A DNA stretch of 64,000 nt from Flaviflexus equikiangi (GTDB lineage: Bacteria > Actinomycetota > Actinomycetes > Actinomycetales > Actinomycetaceae). Position numbers and translations under genes: made by a program. This document shows positions 27,839 to 36,898 of the stretch, one piece after another. Below the pieces are notes generated by a model that had not been told where the DNA came from, made no database searches, and saw nothing but the letters and a program-made list of their open reading frames with translations. How positions within the stretch are numbered: position 1 is the stretch's first letter; every line of letters starts with the position of its first letter. The stretch spans positions 248,001-312,000 of the forward strand of contig NZ_CP059676.1 in NCBI RefSeq assembly GCF_014069875.1, read 5' to 3'.

Positions 27839-28615
27839 ATGTTTAACCTGAATATTTCTTTTTTCTCGGCAAATTCAGAAGTAGCATGGCGCAGTTCCGA
27901 TGGCGGGAACTCACCCGAGAAGCAGGCCCAGCGCGTCAACTTCATCTCCTCCGGGACTGGTGATGATGTCGGTACAGATGGCTTTTGGAATAACTTCAGG
28001 ATAGGTCTATTTAACGCAAGTGACGAACCTGTTCATGATATTCAGATTAGTTTTTACAGGAGAATTCGTCATGCGGCACCCGGTTCTGATGACTTTTATC
28101 GGTTCGAGGCAGTAGGTGATCGTGCTGATTCCAGGGTTTCCTGCCTATCGCCGGGGGAACAGTTCGTTGTTCGGGTCCCCGTGGAGGTTAGACCCGAGCC
28201 CTTTTCCGTAGTTGACGAATTTGTATTGGTGACGTTTGTTGACTCCGGTGGAAGGACGTGGTCCAGGAGGTCCTCGGATAACCGGCTCGCGTTGGAGTAT
28301 CCGCGAACTGATGGATCACAGTGGTATAACAAGTTGTTCCAGATGATAGTTACTAGCAGTAAGCGGCTTGAACGCTGGTTCCTGGAAGTCACAGGGCGGG
28401 TTGCGGTCCAGCAATTGCGGCGCTGTCCGAATCGTAAACCGTCCGTAATAAGTCTAGTCGAGAGTCTCTGGGGATATTGGCCAGCAGGAGGGTCCGAGAT
28501 CAATTGGCTGTTGGCTGACGACGCGCCAGCGCATATGCGGTACATTCTACCGTCTGGTGACATCGCAGATTCACGGATAACAAGGTTAAGTAAATTTCTA
28601 TATAGGCACCGTTAG
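27839..28615 (+). CDS. Unknown protein divergent from the defence operon, 258 aa
   Basis: An ATG with GGGAGG about ten bases upstream opens a 258-residue frame. The product begins MFNLNISFFSANSEVAWRSS and has mixed strand-rich character in the first 150 residues (FWNNFRIGLFNASDEPVHDI, LSPGEQFVVRVPVEV), perhaps an immunoglobulin-like or C2-like beta sandwich. A helical C-terminal half carries many tryptophans and arginines (YNKLFQMIVTSSKRLERWF). No signal peptide or catalytic motif is evident. Base composition is lower in GC than in flanking genes, suggesting transfer. No family was recognised. Its place beside a restriction-like operon makes an accessory or independent defence role possible, but nothing in the sequence proves it. 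Confidence 0.55.
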   Translation: MFNLNISFFSANSEVAWRSSDGGNSPEKQAQRVNFISSGTGDDVGTDGFWNNFRIGLFNASDEPVHDIQISFYRRIRHAAPGSDDFYRFEAVGDRADSRVSCLSPGEQFVVRVPVEVRPEPFSVVDEFVLVTFVDSGGRTWSRRSSDNRLALEYPRTDGSQWYNKLFQMIVTSSKRLERWFLEVTGRVAVQQLRRCPNRKPSVISLVESLWGYWPAGGSEINWLLADDAPAHMRYILPSGDIADSRITRLSKFLYRHR

Positions 28616-28702
28616 CTCCAGTGAAATTTTACGCTCTCCTCAAACTCTCCATTTCGGCGTTGAAGTCACAGTCAGGAAGTTGCATGGTCAGTGAGATAAC
28701 TG

Positions 28703-29086
28703 ATGCGGATCTTAATTATGCCAAGTGACATCGCGGCGCTTCGTGACGATGTAATTGTTGTTGATCAGAGCGGCCATACGTCGACAGAGATGCCAGGAGA
28801 GTACTTATCAGGTTGGGGTGCGAGTTCTTGATCGTCTTCATGGAGCCACACGTCAGATATCGGTGAGGTCCAGAAATGTGGAGTGACTCCGGCGGGCGTC
28901 GATAAGGCCTTGCTGAGACTGAGCCAATCCTTGTCGGAGTCGCCAGTGGCTACGGTAGCCGTGACGGATGGGAAGAACACCTTTGGCGATACCTTAACAA
29001 TTCTCCTCGTTACCGATCGGAGGGAAGAAATTGGGGAATGCGAGGTTCAAGTTGATGCCTTCCTGGTCGACACTCTGACTACTTGA
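28703..29086 (+). pseudogene. Possible small gene with an in-frame TGA
   Basis: An ATG at 28703 opens MRILIMPSDIAALRDDVIVV and runs 42 codons to a TGA at 28829. The same frame continues open for 84 more codons to 29086 with protein-like content (GVDKALLRLSQSLSESPVAT, VTDGKNTFGDTLTILLVT). This may be a gene broken by a nonsense mutation. A competing minus-strand frame covers 28765-28980. No family was recognised and the call is weak. The rest of 28616-29299 shows nothing else. Confidence 0.25.
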
Positions 29087-29299
29087 CCAATGGATCCGCC
29101 CCACAGCATTCCAAGAGTACTCAACTGGACTTCTCGATTGAACATCCTTCGTTGCTCCGTGAAGTAGTCCTCCAGTCTGACCGTTTGACCTAGCCCATGT
29201 TTAGGGCGGACTTGGGCGTTATGGAGGACGAATTTGCGACTGTATTAGATGAGAGAATCAAGCGCTTCACCGTCGATAAGTTCAGTAGCGCTCTTTCCG

Positions 29300-29741
29300 G
29301 TCTTTGCTCTCAACTGTCGCAGGGCGAGATCGAGTTCGTTGATGACGAGTTCCCGGTGGCGACCCGCTGGATCCTCGTCAACCCCGACCAGAAGGTGGCC
29401 GCCTTCGTCCATGTCCGTCGAGTCCCTCGACGGTATCCGCAACGCGGCCTCGACACTCCTCGAGGCGGGCATGTCATCATCATCGTAACCCTGGGGGCCA
29501 GGGGAGTGCTGTGGATGACCAAGGAGAGGGAAGTCCTCCTTCCCGCCACTGAGGTCACCACCGGTGCCGGGGATGCTTTCATTGGCTGCTTCAGCCATTA
29601 CCTCGTCGAGGATGGTGACGTTGTAGCCGCCCTGGCATGGCCAACATGTACGCGGCGCGCTCAGCCACCAAGCTGGGCACCCAAACCTCGTACGCGACGA
29701 TGGAGGAGTTCTTTAAGAACCACGACACCGTCACCACCTAG
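29300..29741 (+). pseudogene. Ribokinase (PfkB family) C-terminal remnant with frameshifts
   Basis: Pieces of a ribokinase C-terminus appear in three frames. DDEFPVATRWILVNPDQKVAAF resembles the WILxNxxE region. MSVESLDGIRNAASTLLEAGM follows in a second frame. IIIVTLGARGVLW and the catalytic segment TEVTTGAGDAFIGCFSHYLV lie in the first frame again. ANMYAARSATKLGTQTSYA to FFKNHDTVTT then follows in a third frame, ending with a stop at 29741. The DTTGAGD-type anion hole is present but the N-terminal half is gone. This looks like an old chromosomal gene decaying inside the island. Confidence 0.7.
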
Positions 29742-29755
29742 GTGGGCAGACGAGA

Positions 29756-29786
29756 GGGGTGCAGAGTTCAACTCTGCGCCCCTTTT
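29756..29786 (+). terminator. Rho-independent terminator after the ribokinase remnant
   Basis: A stem of about 13 bp (GGGGTGCAGAGTT / AACTCTGCGCCCC, one G-T pair) is followed directly by TTTT. It lies 15 bases past the remnant's stop codon, consistent with the original gene's terminator. Confidence 0.8.
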
Positions 29787-30246
29787 AGCTCTTATCGATG
29801 ACGAGTAGCTCTCAGGTGAGGGAGCGTCGTGTCGGTGTCTCGTCACCCTGCCTGCTGGTAGTTCACCCCGTGGGCGATGACTCGTTGAGATCGGGAACGG
29901 TGGCGATCAACTGTCGGTCGCCGGTCCAAAGGAGGGCGGAACTGTGGGCGGTGACGAGGGTAGGTACGGGAATCGTCCCTGACTGGTGCGAATCATAGGC
30001 CTAGGCGATGGCACTGCTGCAGGAAGCGACCGCGGTCGCCACCTCGTGGAGGATGAGACCAGGGGTGGGGGCAGGGTTATCATGCTCAGCCCCGGCCTGA
30101 CCATGCGGGTCACCGTTGGTTTCTCGCCGGCCGTCCTCGTTCCCGGCGGCGTCGCTATTCTCACGTGTCTCGCGGCCGCATAGCATCATCACCCGGATGC
30201 AGGCGGGCACTCCATTCGGGCACGTGGTAATTGCAAAGAGGCAATC
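29787..30246. other. Gene-poor degraded stretch
   Basis: About 460 GC-rich bases without a recognisable gene. Short open frames exist (for example 29986-30183) but none shows a family motif or good start. It probably belongs to the same decayed locus as the ribokinase remnant. Confidence 0.4.
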
Positions 30247-31527
30247 TTAGACGGTGTCGGCGGGTGTCTGCGAGATGCGGGCTCGGTACCATTCCGATTG
30301 CACAAGCTTGGTCTCGAACTCCCGAATTCGAGCAAGCCCAGCGTTGAGAGAGTTATCCAATTCGACCAGGTCTTCAGGCGAAACATTCCTCGGATCCATT
30401 TCCATGGTCGTCTCGGGTAGCAGGAAGATGTTGTACAGTCTGTCGCGCTTGTTATGGCCGGCCAGTTTCCACGGACTTTCCGCAGCCGTCCTCAGATATT
30501 CCGCTGTTTCAATTAGCTGAGACTTTCTGTTTCCAATTGCTGATGATTCGTTGAAGACAAGTTGGATATTAAACTTGATACCTGAAGGCTTGCTGTCAAT
30601 CGCAAGTTCGTAGTTCCAAAACGTCAGCCCATCCCAAGCGTCAGTTTGTGAGGTTTTGGGGAGCAGATTCAGCATCGTTTCTGTATAGAAGCGATAGCGG
30701 AACCACGATCCCTTTTGGTCCGGGCGCGACTCGGATGCGAAGGAGGGAAGGTTCTCCTTCCCCCACTCGATGACTTTTGCCTTAACGAGTTCTGAATCGT
30801 CGGGGAGATGCTTGATGATCAGATCGATGGCTTTCTGGTGCTTACGATAGATACGTGCAACGATGTCAACGAGTTCGGGATCGGTCACGATATTTCTCCT
30901 GATCATGTCAATGTAGGAATCGATGAGCAATTCGGCTGTCGTGGTGAGCTGCGCACCCGATCGCGCCTGCGCGATGATGTCGATGAGGTCGGTGTAGGAC
31001 ATGGAGGCCCACTGATCAGGATTCGACGACTCCGCGCCGTCTGGGGTGAGGTACACCCGCAAGACATCGTAACCGGGGAAGTTCTTGTCGATGATCGATT
31101 GGTAACGACGGAGCTGGTTGTCGTGCTCGCCCGACCAGATCTTGTTTTCGAAAGCGACCAGAACTGTGTCCCTGTCATTGACCGCCAGGATGTCAATGTG
31201 TTCGTATTCGCGTCGGATCTCGAAGTTGACCGGATCCAGTAGGAGCACCTTAAAGACGAGGGGGTCATCAACCAGCGATTGCGAGGCGACATACTGGAAG
31301 AGGTGCTCCAACACTGCGCCGTGAAGACCGTGGGATTCCATCGGATCCAAGAGCCAGCTGATCATCGTAGAATGGCGGATTTCGTTGTGCGCTAGATTCA
31401 GGATCTCAAAGATGTTGTCACGCACGAGCCACGGGTTAAGTTCCTCGAGCGACGCAACATCGAGCAGAAACGCTTGGAGGGCTTGCCTGCCCTCCGTGTT
31501 CGCTTCTTTATCGGCGCCACGTGTCAT
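30247..31527 (-). CDS. PD-(D/E)XK nuclease-superfamily protein (PDDEXK_4 type)
   Basis: The 426-residue product has the layout of the PDDEXK_4 family. The N-terminus reads RDNIFEILNLAHNEIRHSTM and ISWLLDPMESHGLHGAVLEH (family pattern ...I...E..HS..L.WLLdP...HG). The catalytic core is EHIDILAVNDRDTVLVAFEN (Asp at about 110, then Glu-Asn-Lys in FENKIWSGEH at about 124-126), followed by QLRRYQSII. The C-terminal half is mixed helix/strand with no second known domain. Proteins of this family are usually stand-alone predicted nucleases in defence islands. The gene faces left and is followed by decayed DNA. The nuclease fold is well supported; the target is unknown. Confidence 0.8.
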   Translation of the reverse strand: MTRGADKEANTEGRQALQAFLLDVASLEELNPWLVRDNIFEILNLAHNEIRHSTMISWLLDPMESHGLHGAVLEHLFQYVASQSLVDDPLVFKVLLLDPVNFEIRREYEHIDILAVNDRDTVLVAFENKIWSGEHDNQLRRYQSIIDKNFPGYDVLRVYLTPDGAESSNPDQWASMSYTDLIDIIAQARSGAQLTTTAELLIDSYIDMIRRNIVTDPELVDIVARIYRKHQKAIDLIIKHLPDDSELVKAKVIEWGKENLPSFASESRPDQKGSWFRYRFYTETMLNLLPKTSQTDAWDGLTFWNYELAIDSKPSGIKFNIQLVFNESSAIGNRKSQLIETAEYLRTAAESPWKLAGHNKRDRLYNIFLLPETTMEMDPRNVSPEDLVELDNSLNAGLARIREFETKLVQSEWYRARISQTPADTV

Positions 31528-31686
31528 GAATTGAGCCTATCTATGTTTCGGTCAGTATTGGGACACTTTCGTAGAGCCAAGCCTCGGTTCGTAGCGTCGC
31601 CTCCTTCGACCGGATGACTGTCGTTACGTCTGTTGTTGGCCGGTGATCTAAGGCTGTTCGGTCGGCAAGGTTGTTTGCCTCGTCCA

Positions 31687-32196
31687 TTAGTGACCAGGTG
31701 TCTCCTGTCGCGATCGAATGCTGGCCAGGCCAAGGGCTCTGCCTCGCTCACGTGGATCATCGAAGAAGTAGGGGAGAGTGTGATCCTCGAAGAACTCACG
31801 AGCGGTGATAAAAGCTTCCTCAACCGTACTCGGGTCATAGCCAAGAGCGACCGCTTCTGGCATTGAGGCTTGTGAATAGCGTCGTGTCAGTTTCATGAAG
31901 GTGCGGCAATCATCGTCTTCGTCGGGCCCGAGGTGTTCGATGATGGAGGGGTAGAAAACCGCATATTCCCCGCATCCCACACAACGATTCATATCCTCGA
32001 AGAATCTCCAGTAAGCATCCTGAATACTTCGGCAGTGCTCGTGGTAAAGCTCGCGAACGAACCATGCAGCGTTCTCGCCGGGCACATGTTCGAAGGGGCG
32101 AATGTCAGGCTTGTACCACCAGTAGCTACTAATTCGCCGATCAGATGCGTTGATCCAGGCGAATGGCGTAACGATGCCTCCCAGATCCGATTTCAT
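31687..32196 (-). CDS. Unknown protein, 169 aa
   Basis: The product starts MKSDLGGIVTPFAWINASDR and contains an aromatic-rich stretch (SYWWYKPDIRPFEHVPGENA, WFVRELYHEHC). A single CVGCG pair near residue 73 could bind metal with other residues. An acidic helical second half follows (EHLGPDEDDDC, TVEEAFITAREFFEDHTLPY). There is no signal peptide or membrane segment. It is divergent from the PLD-helicase gene across about 170 bases and lies 160 bases upstream of the nuclease gene in the same direction, so it might be co-transcribed with the nuclease. No family recognised; coding status is likely but not certain. Confidence 0.5.
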   Translation of the reverse strand: MKSDLGGIVTPFAWINASDRRISSYWWYKPDIRPFEHVPGENAAWFVRELYHEHCRSIQDAYWRFFEDMNRCVGCGEYAVFYPSIIEHLGPDEDDDCRTFMKLTRRYSQASMPEAVALGYDPSTVEEAFITAREFFEDHTLPYFFDDPRERGRALGLASIRSRQETPGH

Positions 32197-32363
32197 ATTG
32201 TCCCCTTACTGCGTATTCCCACGGTAGGAGAGGCTGCGGACACGTATGGGCGAGCATTTTTCGGGGACGGGCCGGTACTTTGCCGTCCTGGTCGGTCACA
32301 CGTGGTTTTGACGATCAGAGCGCCGCGTTTCGGCTACGCTGCTCTGTAGGCGAAAGGAGCGGG

Positions 32364-35273
32364 ATGACTGAGCAGTCAGCGGTGTACACCGATACTCTTT
32401 TCGGTTACATCAACCGCACTCTTCCCGCCTCAAAGAAGTACTCTCCTCAGCTCATCTCCAACACCGGTGAAGCGACGATGCTCACCGCGATCAACTCCCT
32501 GCTGAGGAGCTGTCAATCTTTTGTCTTCTCTGTTGCCTTTATTTCTTCCGATGGTTTGGCGGCCCTCAAGAATGCTCTTGTGGAGAGGGGGGCGCGTGGC
32601 ACGATCATCACCTCGACGTATCTGGACTTCAACGATCCCGACGATCTTCGCGAGCTCCTCCTGCTGGAGAACTGCGAGGTGTACCTGGCGGATGAAGACC
32701 GGGGCTTCCACGCCAAGGGCTACATCTTCAACCACGAGGCTGGTACCACCGCCATTGTCGGCTCGTCGAACCTGACCGCCCATGCCCTCAAGCTCAATGC
32801 TGAATGGAACCTCAAGTTCTCCGCTGAACGGGACGGTGACGTGGCGAGCCAGCTTGCGGCTGCTGTGCAGTTCCAGATCGGGCGCGCTCAGCCGCTGACT
32901 GAGGAACTTATTTCCGCCTACGAGCGGCGCCGCCGGCGCCGTGTCATCGTCACTGCTGACGATGACACTCCCTTGGAAGCAAACGATTCGAGGGTCGTCA
33001 TTCGCCCGAATGCCATGCAGGCGGATGCTCTCGAAGAACTCGACAAGCTGTATGAGGCAGGGGAGAAACGCGGGCTCATCATCTCCGCCACCGGTACGGG
33101 CAAGACGATTCTCGCTGCGCTCGCGGTTAAGAACTTCGATCCTCATCGTGTTCTCTTCCTGGTTCATCGTGAACAGATTGCGAAGAAGGCGGCGCTGGAG
33201 TTCCAGAAGGTTCTGGGCCTTGCCGATCACGAGATCGGGTTCTTCGGTGGAGGAACGCAGAACGTGGATGCTCGCTTCAGCTTCGCGACCGTGCAGTCGC
33301 TGTCCAAGGGGGACAACCGGCGCATGTTCGCCCGCTCCCACTTCGACTACATCATCATCGATGAAGTGCACCGCAGTGGTGCCGGCACGTACAGGAAGCT
33401 CATCGACTACTACACGCCAGGCTTCCTTCTTGGCCTGAGTGCAACGCCGGAGCGTACGGACGGGTTCAACATCTTCGAACTCTTCGACTACAACGTGCCC
33501 TACGAGATCCGGCTCCGGGATGCTCTGGGAGCGAAGATGTTGTCACCGTTCCATTACTACGGGATCACTGATTACACGGATGGTTCACAACGGTCGATGA
33601 CCCGGCAGTCCAGGTTGGAGGAGCTCACGAGCGATGAGCGGGTCGACTACATCGTTTCCAAGCTTCGGGCCTACGGGCGTGTCCGCGGTGTCTGCGGCCT
33701 CATCTTCTGCTCGCGGAACGAAGAAGCGACTCGATTGGCATCCATGCTCAACGAGCGTGCCATTGATGGTCGACCACTGCGAACTCGGGCACTGTCTGGC
33801 GCGAACACCCAAGAAGAGCGTGAGCAGGGCATCGATGACCTCACCCAGGGCCGTCTCGACTATCTCATCACCGTCGACATCTTCAACGAGGGCATCGACA
33901 TCCCCGCCATCAACCAGGTGGTGCTCCTACGACCCACCCAGTCCGCCATCATTTTCACCCAACAGCTCGGGCGCGGCCTGCGCAAAGCTGCGGGCAAGAC
34001 ACACGTGCGCGTCATCGACTTCATCGCGAACTACGACACGAACTATCTCATTCCCGTTGCCCTGGGTGGTGTCCAGGACGGCTCGAAGAACACGGTGCGC
34101 AAACACGTGAGGAGCCCGGATGTTCAGGGCGCCTCGACCATCAGTTTCGAGCGCATCGCCCAGGAGCGAATCCTCTCCTCACTCGACAAGGTGAAGCTGG
34201 CGGGTCGCCGCGAAATCCGGCACGACATCAACACGCTCATGCAGCGCCTGCAGAGGGTCCCTCGGTTGGGCGACTTCGTCAACTTCGATCTTCTGTCCCC
34301 AGATATCGTCGCAGCCAGCGGCCAGCCCTTCAACTACTGGTCCCTGCTGCATCTCCTCAAGTTCGTCGGCCTTGGGCCAACGTCACTGGAGAAGAACTTC
34401 TTGTCTTTTCTCTCAGTGGAACTGCTGGCAGGGAAGCGCCCCCACGAGTTGCTCATTCTCCGGGAGTTGCTCAACCGTGGTGGCCACATGGGGCGGACGG
34501 ATGTTGCTTCCCTGTTGGACGGGGCCGGCACGACATCCTCTCCCGAGGTCGTTACGTCCGCTGTGCGGGTGGTCACCGGCAAGTTCTTCAAGGATATTGA
34601 CCGTGCTCGTTTTGGTGGCGTCGCGCCTGCGACCATCGATGATCGCGGCCTCGTGCTCGATCCGGATGTCGCCAGCCTGTATCGCGCGTACAAGCCGACG
34701 GACGATTTGCATTCGATCGAGTGGGCGACGTCCTTCCGTGCCCACGTTGATGATCTCATCGACACGGGGCTCCGACTGTGCAGGATCCGAGGCAACTGGC
34801 AGGGTGGCCTCAACCTTGGCGACCAGTACACGCGTAAGGACGTGTGTCGCCTGCTTGGATGGGACCAGAACGAGACCGCCACCATGTTCGGATACAAGGT
34901 GGATGAGAAGACGAAGACTGCCACGATCTTCGTCACCTACCACAAAGGGCCAGATACTGACCTGTCTGTCTCCTACGAGGACGGGTTCCTCAGTCCACGA
35001 GACATGGTGTGGTTCTCAAAGTCAGGCAGAACGACGAGTAGTCCGCTGGAGAAGAAGATTCTTTCGGGTGCCTACACCATCCACCTGTTCGTGAAAAAGC
35101 ACGACGCCGAAGGAGCCGAGCACTACTACCTCGGTACTGTCGATCCGCAGGGTGCTGTCGATACGTTCATGCCCGGCAAGGACAAGGATCTGCCTGTCAT
35201 CAAGGTCGACCTTGAGCTTGACTCCGCAGTTGAAGAATCGTTGTACGAGTACCTGCTCAGTACCGACTCGTGA
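32364..35273 (+). CDS. PLD-nuclease / DEAD helicase / DUF3427 defence protein
   Basis: The 969-residue product starts at the ATG preceded by AAAGGAG. A phospholipase-D-type nuclease domain comes first, with the single HKD-like motif FHAKGYIFN (about 114-122) and GSSNLTAHAL. The SF2 helicase core has SATGTGKTILAALAVK (about 241), IIIDEVHRSGAGT (about 331), LGLSATPERTDG, VDIFNEGIDIPA and FTQQLGRGLRKAAGKTH (about 532). The C-terminus from about 640 on is a DUF3427-type region (FVNFDLLSPDIVAASG, YTRKDVCRLLGWDQNETATM, FVTYHKG). The whole order matches known PLD-helicase-DUF3427 proteins of defence islands, thought to act as restriction-like nucleases. It appears monocistronic, followed by the DUF262 stump. 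Confidence 0.88.
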   Translation: MTEQSAVYTDTLFGYINRTLPASKKYSPQLISNTGEATMLTAINSLLRSCQSFVFSVAFISSDGLAALKNALVERGARGTIITSTYLDFNDPDDLRELLLLENCEVYLADEDRGFHAKGYIFNHEAGTTAIVGSSNLTAHALKLNAEWNLKFSAERDGDVASQLAAAVQFQIGRAQPLTEELISAYERRRRRRVIVTADDDTPLEANDSRVVIRPNAMQADALEELDKLYEAGEKRGLIISATGTGKTILAALAVKNFDPHRVLFLVHREQIAKKAALEFQKVLGLADHEIGFFGGGTQNVDARFSFATVQSLSKGDNRRMFARSHFDYIIIDEVHRSGAGTYRKLIDYYTPGFLLGLSATPERTDGFNIFELFDYNVPYEIRLRDALGAKMLSPFHYYGITDYTDGSQRSMTRQSRLEELTSDERVDYIVSKLRAYGRVRGVCGLIFCSRNEEATRLASMLNERAIDGRPLRTRALSGANTQEEREQGIDDLTQGRLDYLITVDIFNEGIDIPAINQVVLLRPTQSAIIFTQQLGRGLRKAAGKTHVRVIDFIANYDTNYLIPVALGGVQDGSKNTVRKHVRSPDVQGASTISFERIAQERILSSLDKVKLAGRREIRHDINTLMQRLQRVPRLGDFVNFDLLSPDIVAASGQPFNYWSLLHLLKFVGLGPTSLEKNFLSFLSVELLAGKRPHELLILRELLNRGGHMGRTDVASLLDGAGTTSSPEVVTSAVRVVTGKFFKDIDRARFGGVAPATIDDRGLVLDPDVASLYRAYKPTDDLHSIEWATSFRAHVDDLIDTGLRLCRIRGNWQGGLNLGDQYTRKDVCRLLGWDQNETATMFGYKVDEKTKTATIFVTYHKGPDTDLSVSYEDGFLSPRDMVWFSKSGRTTSSPLEKKILSGAYTIHLFVKKHDAEGAEHYYLGTVDPQGAVDTFMPGKDKDLPVIKVDLELDSAVEESLYEYLLSTDS

Positions 35274-35346
35274 GAACTGTGCCCAGATGTGTCGGGGTCG
35301 CAGATACGATGATAGGCGAGACTAACCGCGCGGGAATGGATATCCA

Positions 35347-35546
35347 ATGAAGGGCATTGTTCAAAGTATTACGAAGATCTTTGACGGAAAGAGCCTGGAA
35401 CTCATCGTTCCCGTCTATCAGCGCAACTACGACTGGACACAGAAGCAGTGTGAACGACTCTTTGATGACCTCGTCGATGTGGCGCGGTCGGAACGAGAGA
35501 AGCACTTCTTCGGCGCGATAGTTGGCCATGCTGAGACGTCAGAAGG
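35347..35546 (+). pseudogene. DUF262 (GmrSD-type) N-terminal fragment cut by insertion sequence
   Basis: The first about 67 residues (MKGIVQSITKIFDG, LIVPVYQRNYDWTQKQCERL, FDDLVDVARSEREKHFFGAI) are close to the start of the complete DUF262 protein at 38705, sharing YQRNYDW, KQCERLFDDLVDV and KHFFGA. The match ends at TSEG, just before the expected IDGQQR motif, where insertion-sequence DNA begins. The remainder of the gene is not found on the far side of the elements, so it was deleted as well as interrupted. Confidence 0.85.
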
Positions 35547-35577
35547 GTCTGCTGAAGGTTTAGGTGACAGCTTGTTT

Positions 35578-36465
35578 TCATGCCGCTGTTGCGGCGGGTG
35601 TGTTCATCATGGTTTCGAATTCGATCGGAGTCAAACGTCCCAAGCCTGCTTGTCGGCGCCGACGATGATAGGTCCCTTCGATCCAGGCCATGATCGCACC
35701 GCGCAGCTGGTCACGAGTGGCCCAGCGCTGACGATCGAGAACGTTGTTCTGTAGCAGAGCGAAGAAGCTCTCCATGGCTGCATTATCACCAGCAGCCCCG
35801 ACCCGGCCCATTGACCCGACCAGTCCGCGGCGATTCAGCGCGACCAAGAAATCTCGGCTACGGAACTGCGAGCCTCTGTCGCTGTGGACGACACAACCGG
35901 CAACTGGCCCGCGTATGCTGACTGCGTTTTCCAGTGCGGCCACGGCAAGATCAGATGTCATGCGAGAGTCCATGGAATAGCCGACGATCTTGCCAGAGAA
36001 GGCATCCTTGACCGCGCACAGGTAGAGCCGGCCTTCATCGGTCCAGTGCTCGATAATATCGGTCAGCCACAGCCGATTGGGCCCATCAGCAGTGAATTCG
36101 TGCCGGACCCGGCCGTGTTCATCGATCCGGACGCACAGGTCGTCGTGGACCGCAGGTCCGGGCTTCTTTCCATTCTTGGCCCGCTTCTTGCCAAACACTG
36201 ACCACCAGCCGTTATCGGAAGCAATTTTCCACGCGGTGCGATCACTCATGTCTTGACCTGCTTCGCGTGCCACATCAGCTAACAGGCGATGTCCGAACCC
36301 AAGATCAGCCCGGTGGGCATCGAATAAAGTGTTGGCACGGTAGGCTTCCACGAGCTCGGTATCGGTGATTGGATTGGCCAGCCACCGGTAGTAGGGCTGA
36401 CGGGCAAGCTTTAAGACCCGGCACGTGACCGTAACGGGGATCCCGTCCTCGGCGAGCTCGCTCAC
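35578..36465 (-). CDS. IS3-family transposase OrfB
   Basis: The 295-residue DDE integrase core is intact. GIPVTVTCRVLKLARQPYYR is the typical start, and the HTH_21 region reads FGHRLLADVAREAGQDMS. Catalytic motifs are LWLTDIIEHWTDEGRLYL (Asp), VVHSDRGSQFRSRDF (Asp) and GDNAAMESFFALLQNNVL (Glu), with the end TYHRRRRQAGLGRLTPIEFE. The matching orfA is missing because another element was inserted at its start side (36476). OrfB alone is unlikely to transpose without OrfA. Confidence 0.9.
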   Translation of the reverse strand: MSELAEDGIPVTVTCRVLKLARQPYYRWLANPITDTELVEAYRANTLFDAHRADLGFGHRLLADVAREAGQDMSDRTAWKIASDNGWWSVFGKKRAKNGKKPGPAVHDDLCVRIDEHGRVRHEFTADGPNRLWLTDIIEHWTDEGRLYLCAVKDAFSGKIVGYSMDSRMTSDLAVAALENAVSIRGPVAGCVVHSDRGSQFRSRDFLVALNRRGLVGSMGRVGAAGDNAAMESFFALLQNNVLDRQRWATRDQLRGAIMAWIEGTYHRRRRQAGLGRLTPIEFETMMNTPAATAA

Positions 36466-36475
36466 GAGCAGGTAG

Positions 36476-36898
36476 TGAATCGCTCTGGGTTTGGTGGAGA
36501 TTCTGATGTGCCCAGGCTTTAACGGAGTTGGTCTGTTGGAATCTTGGTAGCAGCGCCACCAAGAAGGAGGCCGGCTATGAGCTGTTGCCCGAAACCATTC
36601 AGACGCAAGGTCCTCGACCTATTTGCTGACGGTATGCCTGTGAAGCCTGTCGCAGAGGACCAGGGCCTCAGTTAGCAGACTATCTATAACTGGCGCAGAC
36701 AGAGTCTCAATGACCGAGGTGAGCTTTCGGGTATGACCAGCACCAAGCAGGTTGAACTTGGCAGCGCGAAGCGTCGTATCCGTGAGCTGGAAGAGGAGGT
36801 GCGAGTCCTGGTTCGAGCGCGGGAGCTCTTAAAAGAGGTGCCTGACCCGAAAGGGTCTACGCGGCCAGCAAGGTGATGGCCGCGGAACGTCTCCCCGT
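36476..36898 (+). pseudogene. IS3-family OrfA/OrfB remnant with internal stop
   Basis: After the terminal repeat (36476-36500), an ATG at 36577 opens MSCCPKPFRRKVLDLFADGM and the HTH segment PVKPVAEDQGLS. A TAG stop then interrupts it before QTIYNWRRQ. The frame resumes with coiled-coil sequence (KRRIRELEEEVRVLVRAREL, LKEV). After a frame change, VYAASKVMAAERLPVQ matches the beginning of orfB. The sequence ends abruptly at the terC stop codon. Non-functional. Confidence 0.8.

Noticed and set aside
28829-28831. TGA read as selenocysteine
   Set aside because: No SECIS-like hairpin or selenoprotein family is evident; a nonsense mutation or a non-coding stretch is simpler.
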